This document shows, piece after piece, positions 15,500-23,800 of a stretch of DNA of 28,075 bases (its first letter is position 1; each line of letters starts with the position of its first letter). Below the pieces are notes generated by a model. The model was not told the DNA's origin. It saw only the letters and a program-made list of their open reading frames with translations, and ran no database searches. The stretch covers positions 1 through 28,075 of the forward strand of contig JAZLLH010000036.1 of NCBI GenBank assembly GCA_045598025.1. The letters run 5' to 3'. The translations under genes and the position numbers were made by a program. Source of the DNA: UBA1195 sp045598025 (lineage in GTDB: Bacteria > Bacteroidota > Bacteroidia > Bacteroidales > WCHB1-69).

Positions 15500-15530
15500 C
15501 AAAAGTAGCATTTTTTTCAATACAAACCAA
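15500..15530 (-). promoter_or_regulatory. Promoter of the tRNA-DUF4293-uvrB unit
   Basis: On the minus strand a TTG (15528-15530) is followed after 20 bases by TACTTTTG (15500-15507), the best-spaced -33/-7 pair of the Bacteroidetes type in the window. The predicted start lies near 15493, about 20 bases before the tRNA. Confidence 0.65.
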
Positions 15531-15559
15531 TGGTTTTTTCAAAAAAAACAGCAAATCCG

Positions 15560-16432
15560 TTAATCACCGAGAATGTGTATGTTACCTTCGTGAATCCACC
15601 CATAGTAATAGGACAGATGCGGATCCTTGACCTCTTCACTGCGCAGGAAGCGGTCACTGTGAAGCACCGTTCCCGGTCCATTGTCCATGCGGACAAAATA
15701 CCACGTAACCCCCTGCTTGTCCTTTATCTGATGAAAAACGGTACCTTTGGATCCCTGAGGATATTTCACCACGTAATTTCCCTTCCAATTATGTGTTCCA
15801 TCATAATAAGTTTCATCATCGATAAAAGGAGTCATGCGGAGCAAAGAAGCATAGTTCTTCGTCTCGAAACGGGCTTTGGGCTCCACCTTATATCCCGCAT
15901 CAGGCAACAGGGTATGATTGTACACCAAGCCCTGTTCCTGCTGTTCCATGAATGTGACGCCGCTTTGGGAGACGGAGGCCCAGCGGCTATAGTAACTGAC
16001 TTTGTCGCCACAGCAGTTCTGGTTCCACACGGCAAAACTCAAGGGCATGCCATCTTCCGGATTGTTGGCCTGAATAATGTTTCCCGGTATGTCAAGCATC
16101 AGAAGATAGATACTGTCATCCAGATTTTTCCAGACAAATACGTAGTCTTTGGTTCCTACTTTGCCGTTAAACAGCAGATCCGGACAACCATTGCGGTCAA
16201 AATCAACCCAATGGAAAAAAGAAAACATGTCTTTTTCGACACCATCCCAGTAAGCCATGATTTCTTTGACTTCCTTACTGGTCATTGCCCTTCGGGCTTC
16301 ATCCTCCATGTTCCTTCCGTCCCTGTTCTCATACCATTTTTCCAGATAGGTGTTGCGAGGAAAGAATTTAGGCTGAGCAAGCGTTGCCCGGCACACCAGG
16401 ATACCGCACAATAAAAACAGAATTTTTTTCAT
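15560..16432 (-). CDS. Secreted protein of unknown function with a DxDxNG loop
   Basis: A 290-residue protein with a Sec signal peptide (residues 1-19/20, ending CRATLAQ). I do not recognise a named family. The segment WVDFDRNGCPDLLF (76-88) has the DxDxNGxxDL spacing of FG-GAP/EF-hand-like calcium loops, with Asp77, Asp79, Asn81 and Asp85, and is the clearest motif. The rest is rich in aromatic residues and short beta-like stretches (VRMDNGPGTVLHSDRF, YYYGWIHEGNIHIL at the C-terminus). The gene begins 21 bases after the lipoprotein gene 16454-17275 and is probably cotranscribed, suggesting a shared envelope role. No sorting domain is seen. Confidence 0.6.
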   Translation of the reverse strand: MKKILFLLCGILVCRATLAQPKFFPRNTYLEKWYENRDGRNMEDEARRAMTSKEVKEIMAYWDGVEKDMFSFFHWVDFDRNGCPDLLFNGKVGTKDYVFVWKNLDDSIYLLMLDIPGNIIQANNPEDGMPLSFAVWNQNCCGDKVSYYSRWASVSQSGVTFMEQQEQGLVYNHTLLPDAGYKVEPKARFETKNYASLLRMTPFIDDETYYDGTHNWKGNYVVKYPQGSKGTVFHQIKDKQGVTWYFVRMDNGPGTVLHSDRFLRSEEVKDPHLSYYYGWIHEGNIHILGD

Positions 16433-16453
16433 ATCATTGCGTTTTTTGACGTT

Positions 16454-17275
16454 CTATTTATTAAGATAAGGAAAAGCGGCTTTGTTGCTTTCCGAATATA
16501 TCAATTCCACATCGTCCACATAAAGTTCATCATCCTTTCCTCCTTTTCCGGCTACTTTGTTAGTTGTAAAAGTGAGCAGGATATACCGGGCTTCCGTAGA
16601 CGGATAATCATAATCAAAAGGGACCGTATAGCATTTCCAATCTCCGTTCTGCGTTGAGAATTCGCATTCTGTTTTGGCGACCACGTGGGAAGACATGCCG
16701 GAAGTTTCCGGATCACGATAGTCACAGCTGTCATGAATAACAGCATTCATGCGGGCACATTGCTTTTTATCCTCGCATACGAATTTAGCCCAAAAACGGA
16801 TGGAATCCGGTTTGGAAGTCAAAAGTTGGTGATAATCACTGTTGACGGTTCGGGTAATATTGTAATTATTTGAACTTTCAGCCTTTACACTTCCAATATG
16901 GATTCTTCCGGTAGTCAGATTACCGTTGGCAATGACCCCCAGAACGGAGCGGGCGTAAATGCAGACACTCTTCTTTCCGGAACTACCCGGACGTATGTCG
17001 GAAGATTCCCGGACCTGCTGGGATTTTCCTGCATCATAAGCCATTCCGCTTCCTTCCGCAGACATGAAAGAATTCCAGTGAGCTGGTTCCGCCTCTTTTC
17101 CGCTACCTTCCCAATCCTCAAACCCGCCGTTCAACAACTGCTCATTTTCCTTCACCACGTCTTTTTTTTCCTCCAAAGGATCATCCTTTCCACAGGAAAT
17201 CAACAATATGAAAATTCCGGACAACAGGCATACAGCCGGTTTGTATAAATGGGATAGTACGTACTTTTTCTGCAT
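16454..17275 (-). CDS. Surface lipoprotein with PCMD-like beta-sandwich domain
   Basis: A 273-residue predicted lipoprotein. Lipobox LISC ends at Cys28 and is followed by Gly-Lys-Asp-Asp, an acidic tail resembling the lipoprotein export signal that sends Bacteroidetes lipoproteins to the cell surface. The body has the pattern of the putative carbohydrate-metabolism (PCMD) domain seen in Bacteroidetes glycan-related lipoproteins: NGGFEDWEG after the linker, PAHWNSF, a core containing TTGRIHIGS, DSIRFWAKF and a closing strand DELYVDDVELIY. These domains form a carbohydrate-binding-like beta sandwich, so glycan or surface binding is the likely role, but no ligand can be inferred. First gene of a two-gene unit. 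Confidence 0.68.
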   Translation of the reverse strand: MQKKYVLSHLYKPAVCLLSGIFILLISCGKDDPLEEKKDVVKENEQLLNGGFEDWEGSGKEAEPAHWNSFMSAEGSGMAYDAGKSQQVRESSDIRPGSSGKKSVCIYARSVLGVIANGNLTTGRIHIGSVKAESSNNYNITRTVNSDYHQLLTSKPDSIRFWAKFVCEDKKQCARMNAVIHDSCDYRDPETSGMSSHVVAKTECEFSTQNGDWKCYTVPFDYDYPSTEARYILLTFTTNKVAGKGGKDDELYVDDVELIYSESNKAAFPYLNK

Positions 17276-17297
17276 TGTTTATTCAATTTGAATTCTA

Positions 17298-17305
17298 CAA
17301 AAGTA
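17298..17305 (-). promoter_or_regulatory. -7 promoter element of the PCMD lipoprotein unit
   Basis: Minus-strand TACTTTTG matches TAnnTTTG, 22 bases upstream of the lipoprotein ATG at 17275 and identical to the tRNA -7 element. No clear -33 element is present. Confidence 0.5.
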
Positions 17306-17365
17306 CACAAAAAAGTGACACGGAAATATCCGGACAATAAAAATTTACAGAAACATCCGAAGTGA

Positions 17366-17668
17366 TTATTCCACCTTCATCGCCTGCAAAAGTCCGGACA
17401 TGTCAAAAACCTCCCGCACGGAGGGCTGTATATTGCGGAATACCAGATTTCCATTGTTTGCGGAAAACGTCTTGATCAAGGTAAGAAAAGTACGTATTCC
17501 CTGAGAGGAAGTGTAAGAAAGTTTTTCCAAATCAATCACCAGATTGCTGTTGTTTTTTTCCAACTGACGGGCTACGACTTCCTGAAATTGCGGAGCCGTT
17601 GAACTGTCCAACATGCCATCCAGGGCAATGATGCACTGACTATCCTTTTCTGCTACGTTGATTTTCAT
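17366..17668 (-). CDS. STAS-domain anti-sigma factor antagonist
   Basis: A 100-residue single-domain STAS protein of the SpoIIAA/RsbV type. In partner switching, the unphosphorylated antagonist binds the kinase or its target. It is phosphorylated on a conserved Ser by an RsbW-like kinase and reset by a PP2C phosphatase. The phosphorylation segment is LVIDLEKLSYTSSQGIRTF; Ser55 aligns with the modified Ser of SpoIIAA, with Ser54 next to it. The gene overlaps the end of the phosphatase/kinase gene by 29 bases in another frame, so the two are translationally coupled and almost certainly functional partners. Confidence 0.9.
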   Translation of the reverse strand: MKINVAEKDSQCIIALDGMLDSSTAPQFQEVVARQLEKNNSNLVIDLEKLSYTSSQGIRTFLTLIKTFSANNGNLVFRNIQPSVREVFDMSGLLQAMKVE

Positions 17669-19883
17669 TTGCTGAATATTTTAATATTAATTTATTCTGT
17701 TGATTTTCATAAATATAACTCATATCGTCCATGATTTGACGCGTAAAATAAATGCCCAAACCACCGATTTCACGTTCCTCTACCGGAACATTCAGATTCG
17801 GAGCGGGCATAACCAGCGGATTGAAAGGTTTGCCACTGTCAATCAAGGTGATTTTCAGCAGTTGCTGAAACGCATCCCCGACAATCTTCACATCCAGCGG
17901 TCCGTCTTCCGCATACGCATATTCCGAAATATTCTGAATGGGTTCTTCCAAAGCCAGGCGCAAGCGCTTGTCATCCGGACGTCCGCAGGCTTCAAGCACA
18001 TCGTCGACCACATGCACCACCTGCTTCACGGAATCATAATGCAGTTTCTGCTGACGTTCCGCTTGACGGTATCCTATACAGAGCATGCTCATATCATCAT
18101 GCTGTTCAGCCTTTTGCGCAAAGTTCGCAATGTGTTCACAAACCCCTTTCACAAGTTCCGCGAAGGACGCGTCACCAAAATCCTGAACGGCATCCAGAGT
18201 TGCTTTTTCTCCGAAGAATCCGTTTTTGGTATTTTTGGATTCGATAAAGCCATCGGTATACAAAATCAGGCGGTCTCCAGACTCCAACTCCATGGATTCT
18301 TTTTGATAGGCATAATCTTCAAAGGCATAAAGCATGATGTTCGGCTTGACTTTCAGATAATTTGCCTTTGACTGGCGAATCAGTATCGGCGGATTGTGAC
18401 CGGCATTGCAATATTCCAAATGTCCCGTTTCCAGATTCAGAATTCCAATCAGCAAGGTGCAGAACATGCTGTCGTCACCGTGTTCCATCAAGGCCCTGTT
18501 GAGCCGCGTCATGATTTCCTGCACGTCCATCGGCTGGCGGATGATGTTTCGGTAAAGGCTGGAAACTTCACTCATTACCATGGCGGCAGGTACACCTTTT
18601 CCACTCACGTCACCAATGCAGAAATACAAAATGTCGTCTTTTACGGTAAAATCGTACAGGTCCCCTCCCACCGATTTGGCGGGACGCTGAAATCCATACA
18701 CATCCAGACGGATGTCAAGGGGAGCAGTGGGATTGAACGGCAGTATCCGCTGTTGTATGCTGGCAGCAATATTCAGTTCAGCTTCCATCTGATGCTTTTC
18801 CCTGTTCTTCTTTTTTATGATCCGGTATATGTAAATCAGGCACAGAAATATCAGCAAGGTTGCTCCGGACAAGATGATCCAATGCACTTTCCGCAGTTTG
18901 TATGCCGCTTTATACATATGTCCTTCCGGCTTGACAATCAAAAGCTTGAACGGATAGTTCAACACAGGGATCACAAAGGTATAAGCGGTCTGTCCAAAGA
19001 CTTCGTCCTTGATGATGCTTTTTTCGTTTTTGTTGAAACATTCCCTGACTTTCCGGCACCACGCATCGGAATATTTTCCGTCACGATAAGCATCCGTCTT
19101 TTCCAAAGCCAAACCATTTACGGCAGTGTCGGAACAGGAAATCAACACACCCCTATCGTTGATTAATCCGCCAAAAATATCATTTTCAGACTGATAAGTG
19201 TTAAGAATCCCGGATACATATCCGATAGGGATATCTACCCAAAACTCTCCCAAACGGTGCCCGCTGGTATCATACAAGGAAACGGCATTGGTCATCACCC
19301 AGTTTCCGTTCATCTGGATTTTACCGGCCAGCACGGTTACACCACGCTGCTGCGTCACGATTTCATAAAACTCGGAATGATGGTATGCTTCGGTTCCCGA
19401 TTCCGGAAGACAGACGATTGTATCCCGATTGATGCGACAGGAAATTCCTTCCGGATACCGCCCCATCGCTTCCGGTTCGAAAATAAGGACGCAAGAGGTG
19501 AATTCATAGTTGTAATTCAGGAATGCGCGAATTTTTGTACTCAATTCACCGATTTCCAAACTGTTTACTTGTTCGTCATTCAGTACAAAACGCGCATAAT
19601 ATTTGCCGTCCGGAGTTAGGGAATCCGCTTGCACGTCCGTCCAAGCCGTCAGAAAACTGCATACGGACCATTCCGTTGAAAGAAAGACGGCATTGGTAAT
19701 CGAGCTCAGATATTGCACTTCCTTTTCCGCCTCGATATCGGCCATTTCTTCAATCTTCTCCTTGGATATTTCAGAAGAAACCCATAAGGCAAATGCCGTG
19801 ATTGCTACGGCTAATGCCAACACCAGGGAAACCCGAAGTTCTGTCCTGGAATGAAATCCGTATTTGAAATCTGTTGTTTTCAT
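17640..19883 (-). CDS. Membrane sensor with fused PP2C phosphatase and RsbW-like kinase
   Basis: A 747-residue three-part signalling protein. Helix 1 (about 19-36) and helix 2 (about 334-354) flank a ~295-residue periplasmic region of Cache-like size and layout. A short coiled coil (356-375) leads to a SpoIIE-type PP2C domain, about 380-605. Metal-binding acids lie in GGDLYDF (Asp408), GDVSGKG (Asp425), YTDGF (Asp544) and HDDMSM (596-597). A C-terminal HATPase domain of the RsbW/SpoIIAB type, about 615-738, has the N box ALEEPIQN (Asn651), IDSGKPFNP (681-689) and GGLGIYF (707-713). Phosphatase and kinase for the same antagonist therefore appear in one chain, with the STAS gene overlapping its 3' end. 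No sigma factor or other output gene is adjacent. Confidence 0.9.
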   Translation of the reverse strand: MKTTDFKYGFHSRTELRVSLVLALAVAITAFALWVSSEISKEKIEEMADIEAEKEVQYLSSITNAVFLSTEWSVCSFLTAWTDVQADSLTPDGKYYARFVLNDEQVNSLEIGELSTKIRAFLNYNYEFTSCVLIFEPEAMGRYPEGISCRINRDTIVCLPESGTEAYHHSEFYEIVTQQRGVTVLAGKIQMNGNWVMTNAVSLYDTSGHRLGEFWVDIPIGYVSGILNTYQSENDIFGGLINDRGVLISCSDTAVNGLALEKTDAYRDGKYSDAWCRKVRECFNKNEKSIIKDEVFGQTAYTFVIPVLNYPFKLLIVKPEGHMYKAAYKLRKVHWIILSGATLLIFLCLIYIYRIIKKKNREKHQMEAELNIAASIQQRILPFNPTAPLDIRLDVYGFQRPAKSVGGDLYDFTVKDDILYFCIGDVSGKGVPAAMVMSEVSSLYRNIIRQPMDVQEIMTRLNRALMEHGDDSMFCTLLIGILNLETGHLEYCNAGHNPPILIRQSKANYLKVKPNIMLYAFEDYAYQKESMELESGDRLILYTDGFIESKNTKNGFFGEKATLDAVQDFGDASFAELVKGVCEHIANFAQKAEQHDDMSMLCIGYRQAERQQKLHYDSVKQVVHVVDDVLEACGRPDDKRLRLALEEPIQNISEYAYAEDGPLDVKIVGDAFQQLLKITLIDSGKPFNPLVMPAPNLNVPVEEREIGGLGIYFTRQIMDDMSYIYENQQNKLILKYSANENQRSRKG

Positions 19884-19941
19884 ATCCCTTTAGCCTATTC
19901 CTGTAAAATCACTTAATGGACGAATTCTGGCGCCACTATCA

Positions 19942-20745
19942 TTAACCAGATGTTTTTCCATAACTGTTACCTGAATTTACTTTTTTATAATGCCCTCTCG
20001 CTGAAAATTCAAGAAAACCTTTATCTCTCAACAATTGTAATTGCTGACGGATTTTAGCTTCAATGTAATGATTGTCCGGGTGTTTTTGTTTCAGTTCTTT
20101 GACAAATGAATACACTTCATCCAAAGAGAATTCATTACCCAACCTATCAATGCACCTTAAAACATCCATCAACCAACTCCGACTTTCCAAAGTTTGTGTA
20201 CGAAGACTTTCTACATGCTTATAGTTATTCAAAACCTTATCATGATCAAGCTCTACCGAATCACGAATCACATAAATTTTCCCATACTCGGGGATGGTCA
20301 TAAGATTAATGTTACATCCGATCCAGCCAGCCCTTCTTGCCGTTTCAGAAAGAGGTTTACGCTTCTCTATTATTTCGGGAACAAAAAAATGATTTGGAAT
20401 AAGTATCAGATTGCGAACTTCATAGTTTGTATGAGTCAGAAAAAAGAAATGTGGATTGTTCAAAGAGGTAATCCGTTTGATCATCGTATCATACTCTCCA
20501 TCATTAATAATGTTTCCGATACCATGATTACGCTCTTTGCTTTTCAATTCGAATTCTGCATTGCAGTTTTCACAATAAAAATCGGCAACAGGTCGGTTAG
20601 CTTCAAAATGTTTTAAGACTGGAGTTCCACAAATAGGACAATACATATTTCTCCCAAGCCAGTCTTCTGTAAAAACACGTGCTTTTTGTGTTAAGCCATG
20701 ATAACCAGAGCCAATAGATGCATTCAATTGGAAATTCATAATCAT
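19942..20745 (-). CDS. DpnI-like methyl-directed restriction endonuclease
   Basis: A 267-residue homologue of DpnI, which cuts GATC only when the adenine is methylated. The match is extensive: QKARVFTEDWLGR (20-32), a zinc-binding set Cys36/Cys39/Cys58/Cys61, and NRPVADFYC. The PD-(D/E)xK site has Asp55, Glu66 and Lys68, equivalent to Asp53/Glu64/Lys66 of DpnI. TARRAGWIGCNI (135-146) and a C-terminal winged helix (about 190-254, with KIRQQLQLLRDKGF) read the methylated site. Twelve extra residues follow the end of DpnI. An ATG two codons in is an alternative start. No methyltransferase is adjacent, as expected for this type. Base composition is clearly AT-richer than both flanks, a sign of transfer. 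Confidence 0.93.
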   Translation of the reverse strand: MIMNFQLNASIGSGYHGLTQKARVFTEDWLGRNMYCPICGTPVLKHFEANRPVADFYCENCNAEFELKSKERNHGIGNIINDGEYDTMIKRITSLNNPHFFFLTHTNYEVRNLILIPNHFFVPEIIEKRKPLSETARRAGWIGCNINLMTIPEYGKIYVIRDSVELDHDKVLNNYKHVESLRTQTLESRSWLMDVLRCIDRLGNEFSLDEVYSFVKELKQKHPDNHYIEAKIRQQLQLLRDKGFLEFSARGHYKKVNSGNSYGKTSG

Positions 20746-20848
20746 TGTTTGCTTAATATTCTTGATTCATTTTGCATTTTCTGCCTTGCAAACAAAAGAT
20801 GAACTGATTTTATTTTCAACGGTGAACACTCTCCTTTTCATAAACGAA

Positions 20849-23800
20849 CTATTCCAACCAGAAGAATCCCATGCTGTCGAGTGCCCGGATGACTTTTTCC
20901 AGATAGGTATCATCAATGAAAGGCCAGGCGAATCCGAGGCGATAGAGAATATTGGCCGTGAAGCGGTTATCGGTATTGACCACATGTACATCGGGACGGT
21001 CGTTGGTCAGCAGGGCGGACACCTTTTTATTCTGCTCCGGATCAGCCATGCGACGGTAGAATTCCGTATAATATTCCTCATCCTGGACCGGAATCACAGG
21101 GAGTCCGCAGCGGTTGACGACCGCAATGAGCTTGGCCTCGTCAAAAGTCGAGCGGTTGTCCGCATTGAATGCAGTAAAGGTATCGTTGGTTCCGGACAGC
21201 AGCACCACGGCGCGAGCCGTGCAGTCGATGGGCGAAAAACCCATCGGGTCGGTAGAATGGCTGATGGGACATTTTCCGATGGTGACAAAGCCACGGAGCG
21301 CATTCAGGAATGCATTGGTCCGCATATTGATCTGGAACTCCCCGTCCCGGTGGCGGCCCATCAGATTGCCCACCCGGATAATCTTACCGCGCATACCCTT
21401 GCGGATAGCCTCCAGCATCAGCAGCTCTGCCTTGTATTTTGAGCGGCAGTACTGATTGTTCATATCATCAATGACAAAAAGCCGGTCTTCCGTCATCCGC
21501 AGGTTGATACGGTAGGACTCTGCATTGTGCACGCCGGGAACCGAAGTCGTGGAAATCTGTATCATCCTGGCTTGCTTCTGCTTACACAATGCAATCAGAT
21601 TTTCTACACCATGCACGTTAACGAATTCAATGGAACGGTCGTTGGAAAAATGCTTCACACAGGCTGCGCAATTGATCAGGGTATCGAAATGTACATCTTT
21701 GAGTTTTTCTCCCAGCGTATCATCGGTAATGTCGCCTTCTATCAGGACAATGCGACCCTTGAAAGCCTCTTCGCAGCGGTCCTCGAAATAGTAGAACAGC
21801 ATGGATTTCAGACGGGAGTCCAGGGACTCGAAATCGCCCTTGCGCATCAGGCACAAAATGCGGCCTTCCTCATGATCAATCAAATCTTTCAAAACATGAT
21901 TGCCAAGAAAACCCGTTGCACCCGTCAGCAGCACATCACCCAAAGGTTCGCGATGCACGCTGGCAGCATATTCCATAGTATTGTATTTCAACATTTCCGA
22001 GATGTTTTCATCCTCACGGGAAAGTTCCTTTTCCTTTGCCTGCTGTACCTGAGCCACGGATGGTTTCAGGGATTCCAGGTACTCAGCCAGTTCCTCGGCT
22101 GTCTGGTGATCAAAAATATCCTGATATTCAATTTTATATCCGTCAGCTTTCAGTTGCATCACCGCATTGGAGGCAGAAAGCGAAGTGCCTCCGATTTCAA
22201 AGAAATTGTCATCTACGCAGCATTCGTCCGAATGAAGGACCGAACGGAAAATGTCCAGGACTTTCTCTTCCAGCGACTTTTTCGGAACCCGTTTGGATTT
22301 TGCCTTTTTCACCGGACGGATTTCCGGAAGCGCCTTCTTGTCCAGTTTTCCATTGGATGTCATCGGCATTTTATCCAACTGCATCAGGGCGGCGGGCAGC
22401 ATATAATAGGTCAGTTTCTTCTTCATGAAAGCCAACAGTTCCTCTATATTGATGGTGCTTGAGGCAGTAAAGAATCCGGCCAGATAATCTTCGGAACCGT
22501 TATTCCGCACCACAACCTTGCTCTGCATGATGCCATCGAATGCCTGCATCACGGCCTCGATTTCATCCAATTCCACACGGAATCCGCGCAACTTGACCTG
22601 ATTGTCGGCCCTTCCGCCGAATTCCACTTCATTTTCGCTGTTGATGCGCACCAAATCACCGCTGTGATAAGCCCGCAATCCTTCGAGCTGAACGAAGGCT
22701 GCAGCATTTTTTTCGGGCAGATTCACGTATCCGCGCCCCACACATTCACCGCAAATCATGAGTTCGCCCATGGCGTAACGTGGCAACAGGTGTCCGTTTC
22801 CGTCCATGACATAGAACCTGGAATTGGGGAACGGTCCGCCGATGGTGATGTTTTCTGCCGATGAAAGCATCTTGAACGCACAACCCTGCGTACATTCCGT
22901 CGGGCCGTAACCATTCTGTATGAGCAATCGGGGATTCAATTCCCGAAGCTTTGTGTAAAGCGCCGGAGGAAAAGCCTCCGCCCCGAGCATAAAGCCTTTA
23001 AGATTTTCAACGACCTTACCGAATGCCGGAATAGACAACAGATTCCACGCAAACGATGGGGTCATCACGGCCAGATCGATGTTGTTCGTGTTAAACGCAG
23101 CGAACAGTTTTTCAAAATCATGAATTTCCTCATCCGATGCAATGTACACCGCTTTTCCCCGACACAGGAAAAAGAAAAACTCACAAAGCGACATATCGAA
23201 CGAAATCGATGAGACACAGAACAATATATGCCCAGCATCTGCTATATCCTTGAGCGGTGATGTCTGTACGAAATTGGTAAAACTGTGCTGTTCAATCATC
23301 ACTCCTTTGGGTGTTCCCGTCGAACCGGAAGTATAGATGCAATAGGCCAATTGTTCCGGAGTAAAAACAACTTCCGGAATACTTGTCTCGCCTTGTTCGA
23401 CTAAATCTTCTATTGCCAGTACCTGATACGCGGCTGAAGAAAAAAGTTCAGGTCTGGCGCTGATGATGTCTTTGGTAGATACTACAAAACGGCTTCCGGA
23501 ATCCTTCAGACAGAAAGCAATGCGATCGTCGGGATAAGAAGGAAGCATGGGCAGAAAAGCGCCACCGGACTTGAGAATTCCGACCTCAGCCACGGGAATC
23601 CACTCGTTGCGTTCCAAAATCAGTCCGATAATGTCTTCGGCATGCACGCCTGTACGGATGAGGGAAGAAGCCAGTTTTGTAGCCATAGCATCAAGTTCGG
23701 CAAAGGTAAAAGCCGTAGAGGCTGTCTTCACAGCCACAGCATCGGGTGTACGTTCCGCCCATTGTTCAATGAAATGTTGAGCCGGAAGATTCAGAAACGG

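Noticed and set aside
20746..20848. Search for methyltransferase, phosphopantetheinyl transferase or tailoring genes next to the NRPS
   Set aside because: The gap is 103 bases with no coding potential; none of these genes is present in the window.
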